A DNA stretch of 64,000 nt from Xiphydria camelus (GCA_963678675.1 OY783197.1:1956400-2020399), one strand, 5' to 3'; counted from the stretch's first letter, positions 1-12,800 are shown. Notes: generated by a model from the sequence alone, not told the origin. Numbers and translations: made by a program.

Positions 1-550
1 ACAAATTGACAGTCTTTTGAATTGATCGTCCAATGCGACGCCGATACGTTCGGAAAAAAATATATGCACCAATTATCCACCTTCGACTGATTATCCTGAG
101 TGATCATATCCGTTCGATATAGCTATGCAACCGAGCTTTTTGAGTGTGATAAAAATTCGCGCCCGTCGAATGCATCAGAGCGGCGATTCGATTTCGTACG
201 CGCAAATGCGGACGCGATGCAAACATTTCTTTTCCGCTCGTCGCACGCATCGCTCAGGGCAAGTTGTAACAATTTCCCGACCCCGAGATCGGGTCGCGTA
301 CGCGTCTTAAGTCTCGTGCGGATGCGGGGGCCTCGTCGGTTTGAGAATAAGCTTTCCCGTATCGTCGCAACTCATATTAAAATCACCTAACACGCTGCGC
401 GCACGCTGCGTTATGATGCTCGGAGCAATGACCCGTCTATGTACTCCCATCATAAATAGTATTACTAAAAAATCGTGAAAGAGGAGCTTTTATTGTATGG
501 CGGAACCGGCTTTTGGCGCTGGAAACTATAAAGTGTTATAATCGAGTTAC
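1..550. other. Intronic sequence of CNEP1R1; final exon(s) not in the window
   Basis: The sequence downstream of the last visible CNEP1R1 exon donor holds no exon encoding the expected C-terminal part of the family (the second membrane segment end and the cytosolic tail). Short open frames here show no family features. Nothing else is recognised, so the remaining exon or exons are inferred to lie left of base 1. Confidence 0.5.
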
Positions 551-2555
551 CTAGCAAAACACTAGCCAATGTGAAGAAAGGATGATTGCAAAGGCTCTGC
601 ATGAAGGAGACCGCCGATGTGTTTGGATCAGTGAGCCAATGCCAGGCACCTACTGCCGTGCACACCGAGATAAACCCCAATAACACTGTAAAGAAAACTA
701 CACGATATACGCTCTGCTTGCTGTCTGACGGACGAGCGTCTAGCGTGTAACATTCTATTGCGCGCACCCACGCGTCTCTCTGTAGGTACGCATAAATAGT
801 GCTCTTCTGCTATTTCGATATTTAAATTTCTAATTCATTTTATTCATCTTCAAACTTTTGGTAAATTAATTTTTAAACTCTTTTGATATATTCCATGAGA
901 GGGAAGACACTAGTTATAACGAGCTTTAAAACTTTTATATGAGTTAAAATTATCGAGTTTCGTTTAAAGAGAAAAAAATCAATGCTTGTCCTTTGCAAAT
1001 GTCTATGAAAAACTCTCCTGCTAGCCTCATGATTTAGGAACTATTCGAGGTAGCAACAGAATTACTGCTTGATCCTGTATTGTAAAATAAAAACCCTTAA
1101 CATTTCACGACGACGCATAGGAAATATTTGAGAATAATTAAACTTCTTTGTGAATTCGTGTACATGACAAAAAGTTTAGTGTAAAAATATGATAGAGAAG
1201 AATTTGTCACCAGTGCTGTTGCTACCATTATACGAAAAACGAGGAAAGGAAGATGTTATTTATATTCTAACAAATAATATAGTGCAAATACGAGGTTCAA
1301 CGTGAAAAAATTCAGTAGCTCAACAAAATTTGGTGCCACAGCGAATTCGTATGCACGAGACAAATAACTCAACCATGGCTGAGTCTAGTATAAAGATATA
1401 GTGAAGAAGAATGTTACAACAGTGCCACTGCTACCACACATTATAAGAAAAACAATGAAAGTAAGATACTATATTTATATTCTACTAAATAATAAAGTGC
1501 AAATACGTCTCTATTTAAAAAGTAACATAGATTCTTATAGAAAACTTGTAAAAGTCCCATAGAATTTGAATCCTCATGGAAATTTGACGTGCTTTTGACA
1601 CCGCTATTCCGGATATTCACTGATAAAAATCTGAGAGAGTTGAATAAAAATGTATTGGATTCTATGTAAATCTGTAAGAACGAATAAAATCATAGAATTC
1701 AATACATTCTCATTCATCCCTCTCAGATTTTCACTAGTGGGTATTTGGAATTGCAGTGTCAAAAACATAATGAATTCCTATAGGGATTTTATGGGATCTT
1801 TACAGGTTTTCTATGAGAATCTATATAGGAGTGGTTCGGAGTGAAAAAATTCAGTAGTTCGACACCTCAGTAGATTATACAGGGTGGTCCGAAAATTCTG
1901 TTACAAATATGCAACACAATCTCCCGTAACTTTTGCAATTTGCAGCCAAATCCTTCGTTTCGTTCCCCTTCATCCCTTGCGGTCTCATACGAAAAATTAC
2001 GAAAAGAACTAAAGATCGACAAGCAAGTATAGCAGTCCCTCCACTTTTTCCAAATTTAAAGAAGCCAGCTAAGGGATAAGCTTTATCAAAGAGATCACGC
2101 ACTGTCCGGACGATCGCGACGGACAATAAATAGCCACGATATTACCCGGAAAGACGAAAAAGTCACAAAACTCTCGGACCACTCTGTACGTCAAATTTAA
2201 AGACTCGCAGGACTGTTAATAAGGATCTGTGGTGTGTACTGAAGATAAGGAAAGGGGGAGGGGCACTAAAAAATTAATTACGAATGAACGTACTTCTCCA
2301 GCGAAGTGTGGAGGGCTGCAGACCGGCGATGACCTCGGTTAAGCGTCTTTCGAAAGCCTTTAGGTCTGAAAAATTATCGGAGGCGGCTCAAGGTACAGGA
2401 ACATAACCTCAACGCGCTTTCGAATCGCGGGGGACACGCGATACGAGTGTGTCAGTCGATCGTTTACCCGTCACCGCGTACAGCGGGGCGCGCCGCTCTC
2501 TGTCTTCTCTAATATTCATCTATTTACCTTCGCACACGGTCTGGTCCAGCGACAT
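551..2555 (-). CDS. CNEP1R1: CNEP1R1 / TMEM188, nuclear envelope phosphatase regulatory subunit 1 (5' part, truncated by window edge)
   Basis: Three coding exons on the minus strand: 2555-2528, 2365-2294 and 685-551. They join in phase to a protein beginning [18 protein letters not shown], then [10 protein letters not shown], then [12 protein letters not shown] and [13 protein letters not shown]. In the known family this is a small two-pass ER/nuclear-envelope protein that binds and activates the CTDNEP1 phosphatase, which dephosphorylates lipin and so controls phospholipid and triglyceride synthesis. Visible here are the conserved acidic/basic N-terminal helix (residues about 9-25), first membrane segment (about 34-51) and the start of the second (about 67-79). 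The start Met is preceded by no in-frame extension that fits the family. Donors GTAAAT, GTACGT and GTAACT and acceptors TTTTTCAG and CTTTACAG are all canonical. The last exon, about 45 residues, is missing because the window ends. Intron 2 (1.6 kb) holds several repeats. Family assignment is confident; exact boundaries are inferred. Confidence 0.88.
1170..1510. repeat. Diverged tandem duplication in CNEP1R1 intron 2
   Basis: Two similar segments, about 1172-1300 and 1388-1510, share the order GAAGAAT..., CAGTGCT/CCACTGCTACCA, CGAAAAAC and TATTTATATTCTA...AAATAAT. The phrase GTGAAAAAATTCAGTAG occurs near 1302 and again near 1841, so the duplication is part of a larger repeat. No coding content. 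Confidence 0.6.
1512..1850. repeat. Foldback repeat, related to the segment nested at 13.74-14.17 kb
   Basis: The left half (TATAGAAAAC, then CCCATAGAATTTGAATCC, then CTGAGAG) returns inverted in the right half (CTCTCAGATTTT, ATGGGATC, GTTTTCTATGAGAATC). The same CCCATAGA.../...TATGGGAT arrangement occurs inside the repeat at 13.7-14.2 kb. Interpreted as a non-autonomous inverted-repeat element lying in an intron. Confidence 0.6.
1880..2186. mobile_element. Mariner/Tc1-type MITE in CNEP1R1 intron 2
   Basis: Termini are CAGGGTGGTCCGA on the left and the imperfect inverse CGGACCACTCTG on the right, each flanked by TA. About 307 bp with no transposase. TA target duplication and the CAGGGTGGTCC terminus are typical of mariner-derived miniature elements. 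The right end stops 107 bp before exon 2. Confidence 0.7.
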
Positions 2556-2897
2556 TTCTCTCCTTTCGCGCACTAGGTATACGGAACGCGACACTCCACC
2601 AAATTCCCGACAACAGTTTCCCTTTAATCGTGGGACAGTGGCGTCGCTACGCTGCGAGGGGGCGTAACGCGTACCGCAACGAGTCGCGAACGTTTATCGT
2701 CGGTCTATTACCGATCGCGTCGCGCGGGAAATCAGTCGGAGCTCCGAAACGTGTTTCACAGCTGATCATGCTTCTTTTGCGGGGCCACACTGTTTCGCAC
2801 GTCAATTTTGTGGCTGTGAATGATCTTTTGGCAGCAAATGACTGTGGAACGTATTTATAGCGAATTCTGACTGACGTGTACTAGTTATTTATATGAG
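2556..2897. promoter_or_regulatory. Probable CNEP1R1 promoter and 5' UTR side
   Basis: CpG-rich sequence immediately upstream of the minus-strand start codon, giving way to AT-rich repeat beyond about 2.86 kb. No TATA box or other defined element could be assigned; promoter status is inferred from position and composition. Confidence 0.4.
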
Positions 2898-3442
2898 CTT
2901 GGTGGACAAATTTGTCTAACAAATTTCTAAAAAACTCGGAGACATTTAGACTACTCGTTGATTTTCTGTAGTAATTTGAATATTTCGTACATTTTCAAGG
3001 AAGTATCAGAGCTTGTCAAAGAAAGGCAGAGAGATATCCAAAAATATCGACTTTTGTTTCACGCATAGAGACTTGTCTATATAATTCTGGTAAACTTGGA
3101 CAGTAATACCTGACGAATCCTGAAAAATTTCTGATCGATTCTGAAATTCGATCACTTTTGAAAATGTATAATTTCTGTAAACACACGTGTACAAATGAGT
3201 ACAGAAATTTTCAAAAATTCTGCAGAATTTTACAGATTTTTCTAAATATTTGTCAGTATTTATTCGACTTATTCAGAAAAGTTTTTGTACATGAAAGAAA
3301 AATGGACATTTTCCTGACTTTCTCTGACAAACTCTCATGCTTCCCTAAAAACGTCGGAAAATATTTCAACTTAATAGTCAAAAAGTCAGAAAAAGTTAAT
3401 TTTTCAGAAATTTGTTAGAGAAATTTATCCACCAGGACTCCT
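2898..3442. repeat. Inverted-repeat family A, copy 1
   Basis: About 545 bp, strongly foldback, with termini around TGGTGGACAAATTTGTCTA and the inverse near 3420-3442. The interior phrase GTCA(A/G)AGAAA...ATATCCAAAAATATCGA is shared with copies at 31.84-32.33 and 34.15-34.78 kb, both inside POLD1 introns. No long open frame. Transposon class not determined. Confidence 0.7.
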
Positions 3443-3561
3443 GCAAAATTTACTCGTCAGCATGGCAGATTTCATATCGATGGTCCCAACCCTCTGCTGG
3501 GTTTCCTGTCATTTTGGCATTACCACGAAAATTGCAGGAAATCCTGCCGAAGGAAAGCGCC

Positions 3562-3730
3562 TGCCGATATTATGAAACCTGCTATGTCGATGAATGAGCT
3601 TTCTGACAAGTTGTACCACCGCGCTATTATGAGAAATCCACAACTATTTTTCGATATAAAACCTACTATGCTACCGAATGAGCTTTGCAACGAATTGTGC
3701 AATTGCATCACTATGAGGTATTCCTTACTA
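3562..3730. repeat. Two diverged direct repeats of about 80 bp
   Basis: ATGAAACCTGCTATG...GAATGAGCTTTCTGAC and ATAAAACCTACTATG...GAATGAGCTTTGCAAC follow each other, each ending in ATGAGAAATCC or ATGAGGTATTCC. The frame reads through both, so a weak peptide repeat exists on paper, but nothing supports a gene. Confidence 0.5.
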
Positions 3731-3957
3731 TTTTTCATTTTTCATTCTTTACTAACAGATTGCGGTATCCCGTCCTCCGAGAGACGAAGGAGATTACGAT
3801 GAGAGATTACGTGGGCGTCGTATACCCTGGCCAATGAGATTGTATTATCGATATTTTTTATGTGGGATATAAAAGCACGTATTAATCCTTTTAAACTGAT
3901 TGAACCCAGCTGAAAAACGTACCTACCGATCTCGCAGCCGATCGTGTTTCTAGACAT

Positions 3958-4800
3958 TTTTCCCTCGTGATGTACACTATTTCAAATTAGAAGTGTGCCG
4001 AAAATAACTAAGCGAATTGTTGGTACTTTCAGGTCTTCGAAATATCAGTGCTGAATTATCTGCTAAAAATTTCCGATAGAAAACGATAGAAAATTGTAGA
4101 AAAGATTTAAAAATACTATAGAGTGGGAAGTTATATCGTTTCTTATCATTTTTACATTGAATATTGTAAGAAATGACACAATGTCGATATAAGATCTGTA
4201 TAAGATTCTATGGTGATTAATATGAAAATGATAAGAAACGATTGATTCCACGCTCTATGGTACTTTTGAATCATTTTTGCTATATTCTATCGTTTTCTGT
4301 CAGACATTTTCAGTAGGGCTCCAACTGCTGTCACTTATAGCGAGATATTCTGAACCAGTAACAACCGTTATTACTGCCAGCTGTCAACCTAGCTACCGAA
4401 AATTGGTACTTTCAGGTCTCCGAATTGCCAATGCTGAATGTCAACTATTGACATTGACAGTGAGACATTCTCAACCAGTAGCAATAGTTATTACTCCCAG
4501 CTGTCAACCTAACTATCAGAAACGAGTATAAAGTCGTCTAGTCGATTTTGGCACACCGCTGATTTGAACTAATGTACACTAATCCAAATTAGAGGTGTGC
4601 CAAAATGACTAGGTGAATCGTCGGTACTTTTAGGCCTCCAAATAGTCAATGCTAAATTTCAACAACTGACACTGACAGCGAGCTACTCTCAACCAGTAGC
4701 AATAATTATTACTTCCAGCTGTCAACCTACGAGTAGCTACCAAAAACGACTGTATAAAGTCATTCATCGTCTAGTTAGTTTTGGCAAAACTCTAATATGA
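3958..4800. repeat. Hairpin plus triplicated module
   Basis: 4066-4300 folds back on itself (GATAGAAAACGATAGAAAA versus TATTCTATCGTTTTCTGTC; ATCGTTTCTTATCATTTT versus GAAAATGATAAGAAACGAT). It is followed by three copies (about 4310, 4440 and 4620 on) of a module containing GGTACTTTCAGGTCTCCGAA, a CAACCAGTAGCAAT core and CCAGCTGTCAACCTA. AATTAGA(A/G)GTGTGCC appears at 3985 and 4585. Confidence 0.65.
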
Positions 4801-4809
4801 ATCAGTGCA

Positions 4810-5323
4810 CATACGAACAGTGCTTTCACCCCGCGCGCTAAAAAGGGTTAAGGGGAGCGTGGCGCGAGATTCCGTGAGATAGTAACGATTTGACCGTCAA
4901 ACAATGCCTGGAGGTCATTATCCCGCGTTATATCTCCGGTCAATATTATCGACCATGACAACCAGCTCACGAGGTTGATTCGCGATAGTTCCTATGGAAA
5001 CACCGCCGATCGAACAGACCCAAGGGTTTCTTCCGCGCGCACAGGTGTATATAGATCAAAGCGGCGGGTAAACCTCCTCGCGCGCGACGTCTCGCGGGCA
5101 GCCGCAGTCCCAAATATTTGTACGACCCGCGATGAACCCGCGCCCACTTCCGCCCGGTGATTCCCCCGTAGTCGTATCCGCGGAGTGAGCGCGATCAGCT
5201 TTCGTGCATCTTCTGCGGCGCGGTACACAGATAGGTACGATATAAGACGTAGGATAGTGGCGTGGAATATCGAGTTTCTATCGTTTCTTCGTCCTTCCTT
5301 CGAAATAAATTCGTTCGACAAGA
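4810..5323 (+). promoter_or_regulatory. CpG-rich promoter / 5' UTR region of the CCDC66-like gene
   Basis: After AT-rich repeat the sequence becomes CpG-rich (many CGCG) up to the first coding exon. An in-frame TAA at 5306 shows that coding begins at the ATG at 5324 or that an intron ends there. No core promoter motif could be fixed with confidence. Confidence 0.45.
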
Positions 5324-8300
5324 ATGGCGGGGAGAATTTCGTTGGTGGAGCAGAAGAGGCTACAGTGGGCCAAGGAGAGAGGTTCGTGTGGAAGAGCGCG
5401 AGAAGGCGTCGTCGATTTTCGCGATACTTTCGGTTGACGGTCGCGCGTACCTTTCATTTTTTTTTAGAAGAAATGGCGAGACTGTGTGGCCATTGGAACT
5501 CCCACAAACTCAACAATCCCGTTCGCACGACGATACGGTGAGTTTGAGAAATCTCGAACGATAGGTACGATTGGGTCGATTGTACTTGAAACTTGGGGAA
5601 TTTTGTTTGCAATGGTGAATTAATTGCTTTAAATAGTGACTGAAACGTAAAGCAATTTATGCAGGGTGTAAAGGTGAATAAACACCTCGGTATCTTCTTA
5701 ACACTAGATTTATGGAAACCCGTCAATTTGACGGGTGACTTATTCAGAGTGCCATTCAATTTCGATTATCTAGTAACCTATGAAGTTTTAGGCCAAATTG
5801 GTGAAATACTTTTTTGTAGATTAGATTTCACCGTACAAGATATGACCATTTTACAACAATGACCATTTTAGAACGTCGTAAATCTAGTGTTAACTTTGAA
5901 TGCGATTATCTCGAAACGCAGTGGAGATACGAAAAAAATCGAACGAACTTTTCTACTGCAAAAACATAGACGAGCATTTTGTGTTTAAACTATTTTTCGA
6001 TATCTCCAATCGTTTTCGAGATAAACGATTTTCAACTGGCATTATTCAGCTGGGGTGTTTACCCCACTTTTACTCCGGCGAGCGCAATATAATGTAATTG
6101 AAAATTAGTTCTTGTATGCAAAATAACATAATCACAGCACTTATCCGTGCGCCAATACAAGGATGTCAATGACGGAGTTAAACGAGAAGCACCAAACGTC
6201 ATCGACACTTCGCAAGGGTGACCATAGCGGTAGCATGATCAGCCTGAAGAGCATGGGAAGCGATAGCTTCGGCAGTAATTCCATGACAATGCCGCGCTTC
6301 GATTGTGGCGGTGGTAGTCTGATAAATTTGAACGAGCATATCGAGATGTCGCAATTGGCGCGGCGAAGGAGTCCCAGTTTACCGCCCATATTTCACAAAG
6401 ATCAACAACAGTACACGACCCAGGTGTGTATGCAGAATAAAGTCAAATTTGCTTCCGGTCCACCGCCCAAAATCAGACTGGAAAATCACTAGCTTTTCAC
6501 AGCCCCTGTCTATTTAATTTTAGAAGAACTAGGGAAAATTTTGGCAAAAAAAAGGGGGACAATTTTAATAAAAGATCTTCCGGAAATTAGAAACGTATAG
6601 TGGTTTTAAAAAATAACAATCTTTAAGATATATAATAAAAGGACATTTGTAACTCCAAAATTCATATCTTGTGCTACATAACTTAAATCTGAGTGTCACA
6701 ATCTGATTTAAGGAAAAGTGACCATTTGTCGAATCGAATTTCTGATAAGAAACATTAATTCAATTAGGTTATCATATTTCAAACGAAATATTGATAAAAA
6801 TAGAGAAAGTAGGAATTATATTATTTTAGCAAAAAAAATGGACCATTTTGACCCGTTTCACATAACTTGAAACGATGAAAAAAAACAAATTCAATTGAGA
6901 GACTGAACAATAAGTAGTTTTAGAGGGAAAATATCAAATCATAAGGAAAAAGGGGGAAAATAGTGAGTTTTATAATGAAAAAGGGGGAACTTAAAAAAAT
7001 AGGGGAATAAAAGGGACACACACTTTGGAGCCTTAAATCAGACAGGATAAAATAAAATTTAAGGGAGGGGGGCGAAGAGTAAATCCTTCCACTCATCAAC
7101 TTTAAAAACTTCCTCTTCCTGTTGCGCGACGATCAATGAGCGCGAGAGGTATTAAAAAATTCCTCCGTCGCTCAGAAAATGAATAAAATCCGAGAAAGGG
7201 AAAAGAGCGAGAAATCAGGAAGAGGAAACAGTAAGAAACCGCCACCCGCGTCGAGATCGATATCCCGTGCCGTCGCGGAGTTCGCCGACCCTAAGCAGGA
7301 GATTGTAGCGCACCCCAGACGAATGATTACATGTAACTATAGTTTCGTCGCGTCAGGTCGATTCTTATTTTCTGAGCATCGATGTAACATATTACGCGCG
7401 TTGCGTGAACATACGAAAGGCCGACCTATGTCGAGTGCATGCTGAAATAAGAACCGAGAAGAGAGCTTTATTTATATCCCCCCCCCTCTCTTCCTCCCTC
7501 GTGATTTCTTATATGTATGCTGAGAAAAAACTTATTAAATTGAAATAAATATCCTATCAAATAGATTCTAAGAGCATACTTATTCGATTCAAACGATTGT
7601 CGATTAGATTCAAGTATTATTCGATTTGATCGATAACATTTATCATACAAGAGGCTAAAGCTTACTCGCCAGGAAGGAAACTTGAATCACTATTATCTCA
7701 TTATCTATGGACTTTTGACTAATTTTCGTATAATCCTTTTTTGTACATTATATTTTTATCTACAACAAAGTCTTATATCGATGTAGGCGAAAAGTTCATA
7801 ATTAATGAGATAATAGTGGTTGAAGTTTCTTTCCTGGAAAGCAAGTTTAGCCTCATATGGTATTATAATAAATCGAATCGACAGACACACACACATTCGA
7901 TTCAGAAATAAACGCAGCCTATTTACTCGAATCTAGCAAGTTTCTTCCTCGGTGTAGGTACTCGGATAAAAAAAACGAATCGACCTCGTTTCCCGCTCGT
8001 GCCTTCATTCGTCACAACGAGGCGACCAACTTTTGCAATCGAACGGAAACGAGAAGTATAATATGCAAATGCGACGAATTCGATACGAAAAGTAGGCAAC
8101 GCGCGTAACGTCTCCCAGGCGCGTTTCACGCTTCTCGTATCGCGACGCCCTATCGCGGCCCACCGCTCGCAATCTGGCATGCCGATCTCGCGGGAATAAT
8201 AATTGGAATAACGGGGCTAATTACGAAATCCATAAGACGCGCGGCCGAGTCACGCGACGTTCTACTTTTCCTCGAAAGGAGCAGCGCGAACTAGGGGTGG

Positions 8301-9833
8301 AAGGCTCGCGTTACTGCCCTCAACCGCAGAACCGTCTCTATCAGCACCACCACCACCACCACAACCACCACGGCTGTCAGCACAGCGGCGAGCATATGGC
8401 CGAGCAGCGTCACACGTACGGTTCGCCGCGCGAGGAGCGAGAGGGCGAGACGTCGGGTTACGCCAGCGACTCCGTGGAGGCACCCCTGCCGCCGCACCGA
8501 GGTGAGCGCGATGCTCGTTTTCGAAAAACGCCGCGAAAGGGGGATACGACGCGTCTTGCTCTCGCATCGACCGTAGGATTGCTTCCCGGCTGCAAGGCTC
8601 CGGGCACCGAGATCCCCGAAGGTATGTGGCAGAACCAGAAGAATTACCACGGCACGCCCGACAGCTCGCTGCCGCCCTCCAGGCGATTGTCCGCCAGCAA
8701 AGGTGGCGAGTTGAACAGACAGAGATGGGGCAGCATTTGGGGCCAGGACGTCGCGAGGAGCGATCCTCCCCCACCGTCTTGGCTCGAGCGGGGGCTCTCA
8801 CGGCTGGACCATACGAGTCAGGTGAGCCGGGAAGGACGATCTCTGCCCGAAATAATTCGCGGTACACTGAGAGAGATAATTGCTGGTGCTGAGACATGTC
8901 GCCTTCAATCAATAGCACGATAAAATTCCGGGATCGGGCCATGGGTTTCTTTGTGCTCGAAAATATTTGATACGCTCGAGTCGTTGTTTTGTTTCCGCGC
9001 AGAAAGAATTTCTAGTCCCAATGTGTGAGGAATATATACTCTTTGGCTAAGAATTTGCACTCTTATACACTTTTAAGATGATACGTTCTTGGTTTCGGAA
9101 ATATTTTTCGACGATCTTTTATCCACGACTCTTCATCCGCGAGGAACTTGAATGATGTACTTATTTCTTTTTTAAATAACGTGCATTTATGACGATATTA
9201 CATACTCTATATGTCCTTCTCCGGATTTCAAACTACCTCTCTGCCAAATTTCATCAAAGTCGGTTCGGTAGTTTAGCCGTGAAGACGTAACAAACATACA
9301 GACAAACTCGCTTTCGCATTTATAATAATAGTAGTAATAATCCCCAATATATTGCAACATAATCCCTAACATATTGCAGCATCATCTCCAACATATTGCA
9401 GTATAATCCGTAACATATCGGATTATGTTGCAATATGTATAAGGAATTATTTAATATTATAAATGCGAAAGTAAATTTGTCTCCATGTTTGTTACGTCTT
9501 CACGGCAGAACTGCCTAACCGATTTTGATGAATCCAGAAAAGAACGTAGTGTATGTGATAATACGAGTATATATCAAATTATGCCGAACGGATTATTTCG
9601 TATCTCTCCATTATATAAAATAGTTTTTTCGATGCATCAAAAACCCCCGCCGGCTGTGCGTCGCTGCCGTCGCCTCCTCCTCCTCTTCCTCCCACCTTCA
9701 CCTCCTCCCTCCCTCCTCCTCCTCCTCCACCCTCCTCCTCCCTCCTCCTCCCTCCTCCTCCTCCTCTTCCACTTCTTCTTCCTCTTCCTTCTCTTCTTCC
9801 TCTTCCTTCTCTTATTCTTCTCCGTCCTCTTCT

Positions 9834-9865
<32 letters not shown>

Positions 9866-12800
9866 TTCTTCTTCTTCTTCCTCTTCTCATTCTTCCTTTT
9901 CTTCTTCCTCCCAGTTTTCCTTCACGAGCAACTATCTTTGGTAGTTTTTATTTGGCCTCCACTCGAAACCATTATTCTTTTTTAATTCACCTCCCTCGAC
10001 ATGTTAAACGTCGTCAAAATGCATATTACCTTCTTCTTCTATACCCATAGAAGAGCCCCCTAGTTTATAACATTTTCTTACAGTATGGATACCAGCAATT
10101 ATTTTTCTCAACGTGTCGATTATTTTCAACCTAAACCCGGGAACGACGCCCGAGAGTCAAATAGACGAGATTTGTATCTCACTATTTTTAATGATTCCTT
10201 GGACGGATCAGGTGTTGGTGATCAACCACGACAGCGCCAGCAGTCCCGACAGTTCGACAACGGGCTCGGCCGGCTCCGAGTCGAACAAGACGTATCTCCG
10301 CGGTCAGAACATCCCGGTCAACGCGGACGAGCTCCAAGAGCGCGAGGCCAAGAGGCAGAAGGCGCTTGAGCTTCAGAACGCGATCAAGCAGCAGCTCGAG
10401 GAACGGGATCGGCAGAGGAAAGAAGAAAGGAACAGGCGGATAAGAGAGGAGCGCGAGGAGGAAGAGAGGATCAAGCGAGAGAGGGATAAGGAGAAAGCAA
10501 GGTAACATCATCGGCGGTCGCTTAACACATTGACTGTCCCATGAGTCACGTATGATTCATACAGAAATGTCGCTGTACGTCCATGAGACATATGTGATTC
10601 ATTTGCCATTGCCGTATGCATGGTGATTTAATTCTTGGACGTCCTGGGATGGAAAACATTCCTTGTGGGGACACAGTCGACGTGTTAAACGACTGATCTC
10701 GATGCAAGAAAAGAACTAACCGCGAAATTACAGATTCGAGGAAGAACAGAGACGGTTGAAGGAGAAGGAGGACGCGAAGCAGAAGAAGAGCGAGGCGATG
10801 CGCGAGGTCCTCGAAGCGGCCGAGCGGCTGGCCAAGGAGGAGAAGAGGCAACGTCGAAAGCACGAGAACGTCGCTCGCGACGATCGCGGGGCGGGCGACT
10901 CCTGCAAGAACACAAGCGTCAACGATCGCGAGACGACGGACAATCGACTGGACCTCGAAGATCTGCCGTTGTCGGCGAGGTCGAACATCGCGAAGACTTC
11001 CCACTGCCGCGACAATTGCGACGAGAGCCCGAAGCGCGTCAGCGGCGGTAAGGAAAACGAGATCAGCAGGGAGAGGGAGAAGACCCCACGCGATCCGAAG
11101 AGCGACGCGAACACGATACAGCTTCCGGTTGGGAGGGACGTCGCTATAGTGCTGAGCGCGCGACTGGACGATCCCGAGATGATGAAGAACGGCAATGTAC
11201 AGCTGGTCAATCTGGTGGTGGCCAGTCCCAGAAGTTCGACGAGTCCGCGTTCGAATTTGAACCTGACCGCGGGACTGGGCACCCTGGTGCAGAGCATGAC
11301 CAGCCCGATAATAGGCAGGAGGTCGAAGAAGCTGTCGCCTAGAATCGTGGAGAACAGATTACTGACGCCCAGCAAGTACAGGGCTTCGAGCGGACGCGAC
11401 TTCGGCACTCAGACCGACGTCGATCAGGATTCGTCGCAGAGCAGCGGTAGCGTTCAAGAGGTTTCGATGAAGGAGCGGAAGGAGGCGATGAACGCGAACA
11501 GGAGGGACGTCGAGAAGTGCGTAATCGTAGAGCGCGGCGACGAGAAATTCTCGATAGCCTCCCTCCCGAAAATTCCCGCACAAAAATGTAGACAGGGACT
11601 TGTACGGTCATCCGAGAAAAATTCTTGTAGAGAATTGGAACAGGGGAAGACACACTATCATTCGTAGAAGGACTCACAAGATATACAGGGTAGGGCAGAG
11701 GAATCTGACGAATTTGAAAATTAAATAATACCCAAGCCTTTTAATTATTTATGAAGGGATATTTATGATTATAAAGGTAGGTTCGTGCCATGATATTTTT
11801 TAAATAAAACTTTCTTAAGATGAGAACTCCAACCAAGATGGAACTCCAATTAAGATTTAACTTTTTGCGATTACTGGTTATGGGGTTACCTTAAAAGCAA
11901 GGTGTATACACCTCGTCTCCTGCCGGTATTCAAGAATTAAAACAACACATTTTAGAAATGAAATTGCAGCGATTCCACACGAAATGATTCAGAGAGTAAC
12001 AGAAAATCTTCGCGGGAAACTAGAACACTGTGTAAGAAACGAGGGAGTTTATCTTATGGAAGTTTTATTTAAAAAATAAAATGGCACGAACCTACCTTTA
12101 TAATCACATGTAACCCTTAATAAATAATTAAAAGGTTTGGGTATTATTTTATTTTCAAATTCGTCAAATTCCTCTGCCCCACCCTGTATTAAATTTGCAA
12201 GCTTCTTAGGAGAATCACACATGATGTGACTGTAGGAAGTCGCGTGAAAATATTACGTGTAGCATTTTTGTGGGAAAATCTTACTAGATCCTATCAAGTA
12301 TTTTGGACGGTTTGCAATTTCTTACATAGATCCTACATGATCTTGAAAGGACCGAGTTGGAGTTACTATTATAGTTATCGTGTAAGCCTCTTGCAGGAAT
12401 CTTAAAGTACCCTGTTATGATCTTGCGCGCGCGCACAACCGAAACAAAAGAAATCCGAGGGTTATCGAGAAGTTCGACTGCAGAGGAAGAATCCCGGAGG
12501 AGCTCGCGCTACCAATTTAATCGTTCCCCTTGTATTTTCCAGATCAACGAATACCGGCCCGACAGAGGAGATGAAAACTCTGCCCAGATCCAAATCCCAG
12601 CCACGAACGACGCTCGACTCGCGACCCCGATGGAACGCCAACAGGTAACGCGGAGGAAGTCGCCGCGAAGTTCGTCGCATTTCCGTAGTACAGATTTTCG
12701 CGGAACGGATATTCGAAATTGTCGAGTAATCTCAAGCTTCGTCTAGACCGGGTACGCGATATCGCACGCAAAGCGAGAAGGATCCGCATTATCAGAGGCG

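Noticed and set aside
465..767. Complete 100-aa CNEP1R1 in one exon
   Set aside because: The N-terminal part upstream of 685 and the part past 551 are intron. The conserved N terminus is encoded by exons at 2365 and 2555.
6163..6492. Independent 109-aa gene
   Set aside because: The segment 6162-6423 fits as a CCDC66-like exon in correct phase with both neighbours; the residues after the CAG|GTGTGT donor are intron.
8262..8942. 226-codon open frame on the minus strand
   Set aside because: It is antisense to CCDC66-like exons 4 and 5 and exists because of their CpG-rich, stop-poor composition. No family features.
9485..9985. 166-codon plus and 103-codon minus frames
   Set aside because: Produced by the polypyrimidine tract; Leu/Phe or Arg/Gly runs without a real protein.
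10728..11408. 226-codon minus-strand frame and overlapping shorter ones
   Set aside because: Antisense shadow of the charged CCDC66-like exon 7; serine/arginine/leucine-rich composition only.
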